NCBI RefSeq assembly: GCF_020966635.1
Contig: NZ_JAJKFQ010000001.1
Coordinates: forward strand, 1,240,001-1,304,000
Source of the DNA: Stieleria sp. JC731
Lineage (GTDB): Bacteria; Planctomycetota; Planctomycetia; Pirellulales; Pirellulaceae
DNA: 64,000 nt
Reading direction: 5' to 3'
Shown here: piece by piece, positions 62,564 through 64,000 of the stretch
Numbering within the stretch: the stretch's first letter is position 1
How the letters are laid out: each line of letters begins with the position of its first letter
Position numbers and translations under genes: made by a program
The notes under the pieces: generated by a model
What the model was told of the DNA's origin: nothing
What the model saw: the letters and a program-made list of their open reading frames with translations, nothing else
Database searches by the model: none

Positions 62564-63445
62564 TTACTCCGGTTCGAATCCGAATTCTCGCATCCAATCG
62601 TTAACTTCATCAGAATCCTCGATTCGAGGCTTTCCCACCCTACCCTGCTGCGATTTGGAGTCCGGCGTTTTGCTGTTCGCTTTTTTCGCCGGCGGTTCTG
62701 TTGGTTTTGTCTTGCCCGTTCGAGGCACTTTGGGGGGAGGTGTCTTTGAGCTTTTTCCGCTCGATTCGGGCAACGGTCTAGGCTTTGTTTTAGGAGCCTT
62801 CTGCTTGAGCAAACGGTCAGTCGCGAGCAGTTCTTCCAGTTCTGGATCCGACAATGAAATCTCTTGAAGAGGCTGCCGTGGTTTCAGTGACGCTTGTCGT
62901 CTGTTTGGTCCAGAATCGATTTGTCCAGAACGTTTCGGTGCCGCGCTAGCACCGCCCTGCCCTTTCGATTTTTCCGACAAGGCTTTTGAAGACCCCGGAT
63001 TGCTCGATCCTTCGACGCAGTAGTACTCTCCGTCGGCCAGGATGATGGTCCCATCGGTCAGCGCATCCATCCATGGTTCACTGTCACGAAAGGCAGCAGA
63101 TCGTCGGGAGGCTGCAATTTGAACTCGGTGATCAGAGGAGACCACCATCAGTTTTTTGGGCGTGTGATGACCTCGAATGAGTTCTTCCAGTAGGTCATCG
63201 GCTGTGGGATAGCCGACGGCGAAACGGACTTTGATCCCATGATGCTGATACTCGCTCGCACGATCCTTCGGTGGGTTCGCGGCATCAAAAACGACGCAGG
63301 TCCGATGTCGAGTCTCGTCATCGAGATATTTCACCAAATCACGCAGCAGCACGCGCCGATTCTTTTCAAGCCACCGAGGGTCTGATGCCTTCGTGCGGAT
63401 CGGTTGGGTGATGTTGTAGCCGTCGATAAGTAGTAGCAGAGACAC
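62564..63445 (-). CDS. NYN-domain (YacP-like) putative RNA nuclease with basic disordered tail
   Basis: 293 residues. Residues 1-135 are a NYN/PIN-like domain with LLLIDGYNITQPI (first acidic residue), CVVFDAANPPKDRAS, YPTADDLLEELIRG and MVVSSDHRVQIAAS, giving the expected acidic metal site. This resembles YacP/Rae1-type ribosome-associated endonucleases, although those are shorter. Residues ~160-275 are Lys/Pro/Ser-rich and probably disordered, suited to RNA binding. It ends with an acidic helix (EDSDEVNDWMREFGFEPE). Confidence 0.83.
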   Translation of the reverse strand: MSLLLLIDGYNITQPIRTKASDPRWLEKNRRVLLRDLVKYLDDETRHRTCVVFDAANPPKDRASEYQHHGIKVRFAVGYPTADDLLEELIRGHHTPKKLMVVSSDHRVQIAASRRSAAFRDSEPWMDALTDGTIILADGEYYCVEGSSNPGSSKALSEKSKGQGGASAAPKRSGQIDSGPNRRQASLKPRQPLQEISLSDPELEELLATDRLLKQKAPKTKPRPLPESSGKSSKTPPPKVPRTGKTKPTEPPAKKANSKTPDSKSQQGRVGKPRIEDSDEVNDWMREFGFEPE

Positions 63446-63546
63446 AACGGTTCACCAAACAATCCGATGGCGAGTATTCAAGATTGGATTCATCAATTCG
63501 ATTGTAGCAGCTCACCAAAAAATTGGTCCGCATACCATCCGCATCG

Positions 63547-64000
63547 CTACATCGCCGGGTTTTGATGGTCGATCGTTAAATCCGATTCCGATTGTTGCCG
63601 AGCGACATCGGTGTAGACAATCGCCGATAGCCAAACCAAGCAAAGCACCTGTCCGACAAGAGCTGCGATCGCGACGGCGATCGCGCCATAGTAAGGCTGA
63701 AGAAGGATTGCGACGAGCACCATCGTGGCCATCGCAATCAAGCGGCATCGAATCGCCGCCAGCGGTTGACCGCGGCCTTTGACGTAGCTGTCCAGCCCTT
63801 GCAAGATTCCTTTGATCGCCGCTACAGGGGCCAGCCAATAGGCGAAATGGACTGCGGGAACGAACTCGGCTCCATAAAGCCATTCGATGACCCATGCGAT
63901 CAACAACATGAACACGATTGTGCAGACGGTTTGCACAGCGATCGAGCCGCCCAGGATTCGATGCACATCGATGATCTGAAGTCGATTCTTGCGGCCCGCA
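63547..64000 (-). CDS. Polysaccharide flippase-like membrane protein, 5'-truncated
   Basis: The frame is open to the right edge, so only the C-terminal ~150 residues are present. Four or five membrane helices (IAVQTVCTIVFMLLIAWVIEWLYG, HFAYWLAPVAAIKGILQGLDSY, LIAMATMVLVAILLQPYYGAIAVAIAALVG) with the amphipathic Arg/Gly-rich loop VKGRGQPLAAIRCRL match the C-terminal half of Wzx/MATE-type oligosaccharide flippases. The tail is short and polar. The first visible ATG at 63966 is probably internal. Confidence 0.7.
   Translation of the reverse strand, partial: AGRKNRLQIIDVHRILGGSIAVQTVCTIVFMLLIAWVIEWLYGAEFVPAVHFAYWLAPVAAIKGILQGLDSYVKGRGQPLAAIRCRLIAMATMVLVAILLQPYYGAIAVAIAALVGQVLCLVWLSAIVYTDVARQQSESDLTIDHQNPAM

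Larger units (their letters stand above)
46712..62962 (-). other. GGGNAGGG octamers, nearly all in - orientation (right replichore)
   Basis: CCCTGCCC begins at 46712, 47576, 51131, 51136, 52982, 53194, 55435, 55440, 58945, 58950 and 62955. CCCTACCC begins at 50014, 50227 and 62638, and CCCTTCCC at 50222. The only opposite copy seen is GGGCAGGG at 56726. The first two lie inside a + strand gene, which shows the switch is not a coding-strand effect. Several are part of a longer shared string, tcccctgccctgcccc. Confidence 0.7.

Noticed and set aside
62571..62581. tRNA T-loop-like GGTTCGAATCC
   Set aside because: It is the last codons of the NYN-domain gene (EFGFEP) read on the other strand. No acceptor, D or anticodon stems fit around it.

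Overview
The window looks like a planctomycete chromosome segment, most likely Pirellulaceae (Rhodopirellula-like). The evidence is a planctomycete-type cytochrome (CxxCH) fused to DUF2231, a DUF1559 protein, an NPYQAP-type small membrane protein, a VIT/von Willebrand A giant protein, a MoxR-DUF58-BatA operon, and a surface protein with GEVED and dockerin-like repeats. Flagellar genes (fliA, flhF, flhA) indicate a motile cell type. No rRNA, tRNA, CRISPR array, insertion sequence or prophage was seen.

Layout. 0-6 kb: end of a LamG protein, then an ECF sigma factor followed by a 1470-aa protein joining an anti-sigma-like N-terminus to VIT, vWA, TPR-like and YfaP-like parts. 6-19 kb: a tightly packed moxR-DUF58-batA-vWA-coiled-coil-prenyltransferase-like operon. 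19-31.5 kb: housekeeping genes (queC, an HD exoribonuclease, ppk1, purB, nrnA, ribF) plus a sigma-factor-like protein and a cytochrome/DUF2231 membrane protein. 31.7-37.1 kb: a ribose-type ABC transporter behind nnrD and larB. 37.4-44.2 kb: argG with a strong terminator, a 93-bp hairpin-repeat array, a DUF1559 protein, dtd, a YdjM-like membrane protein, an M48 protease and CvpA. 44.2-44.7 kb: a gene-poor gap with a dif-like site and palindromes. 44.7-64 kb: a large surface protein, accA with a Ser/Thr kinase, a glycosyltransferase, a propeller-esterase fusion, fliA-flhF-flhA, serA-serC, a NYN protein and the end of a flippase.

The most striking signal is not a gene. GGGNAGGG octamers, the consensus of the E. 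coli FtsK-orienting KOPS sequence, lie almost only on the + strand left of about 41.4 kb and almost only on the - strand right of about 46.7 kb, regardless of the direction of the genes that hold them. Between these limits, in the intergenic gap at 44296-44323, is a 28-bp sequence built like a dif site (11-bp arm, 6-bp centre, 11-bp arm). The window therefore probably contains the replication terminus, with replichores converging near 44.3 kb. Gene orientation agrees: mostly + on the left flank and almost all - on the right.

All assignments come from reading the sequence and from remembered family features. Counts were made by eye.
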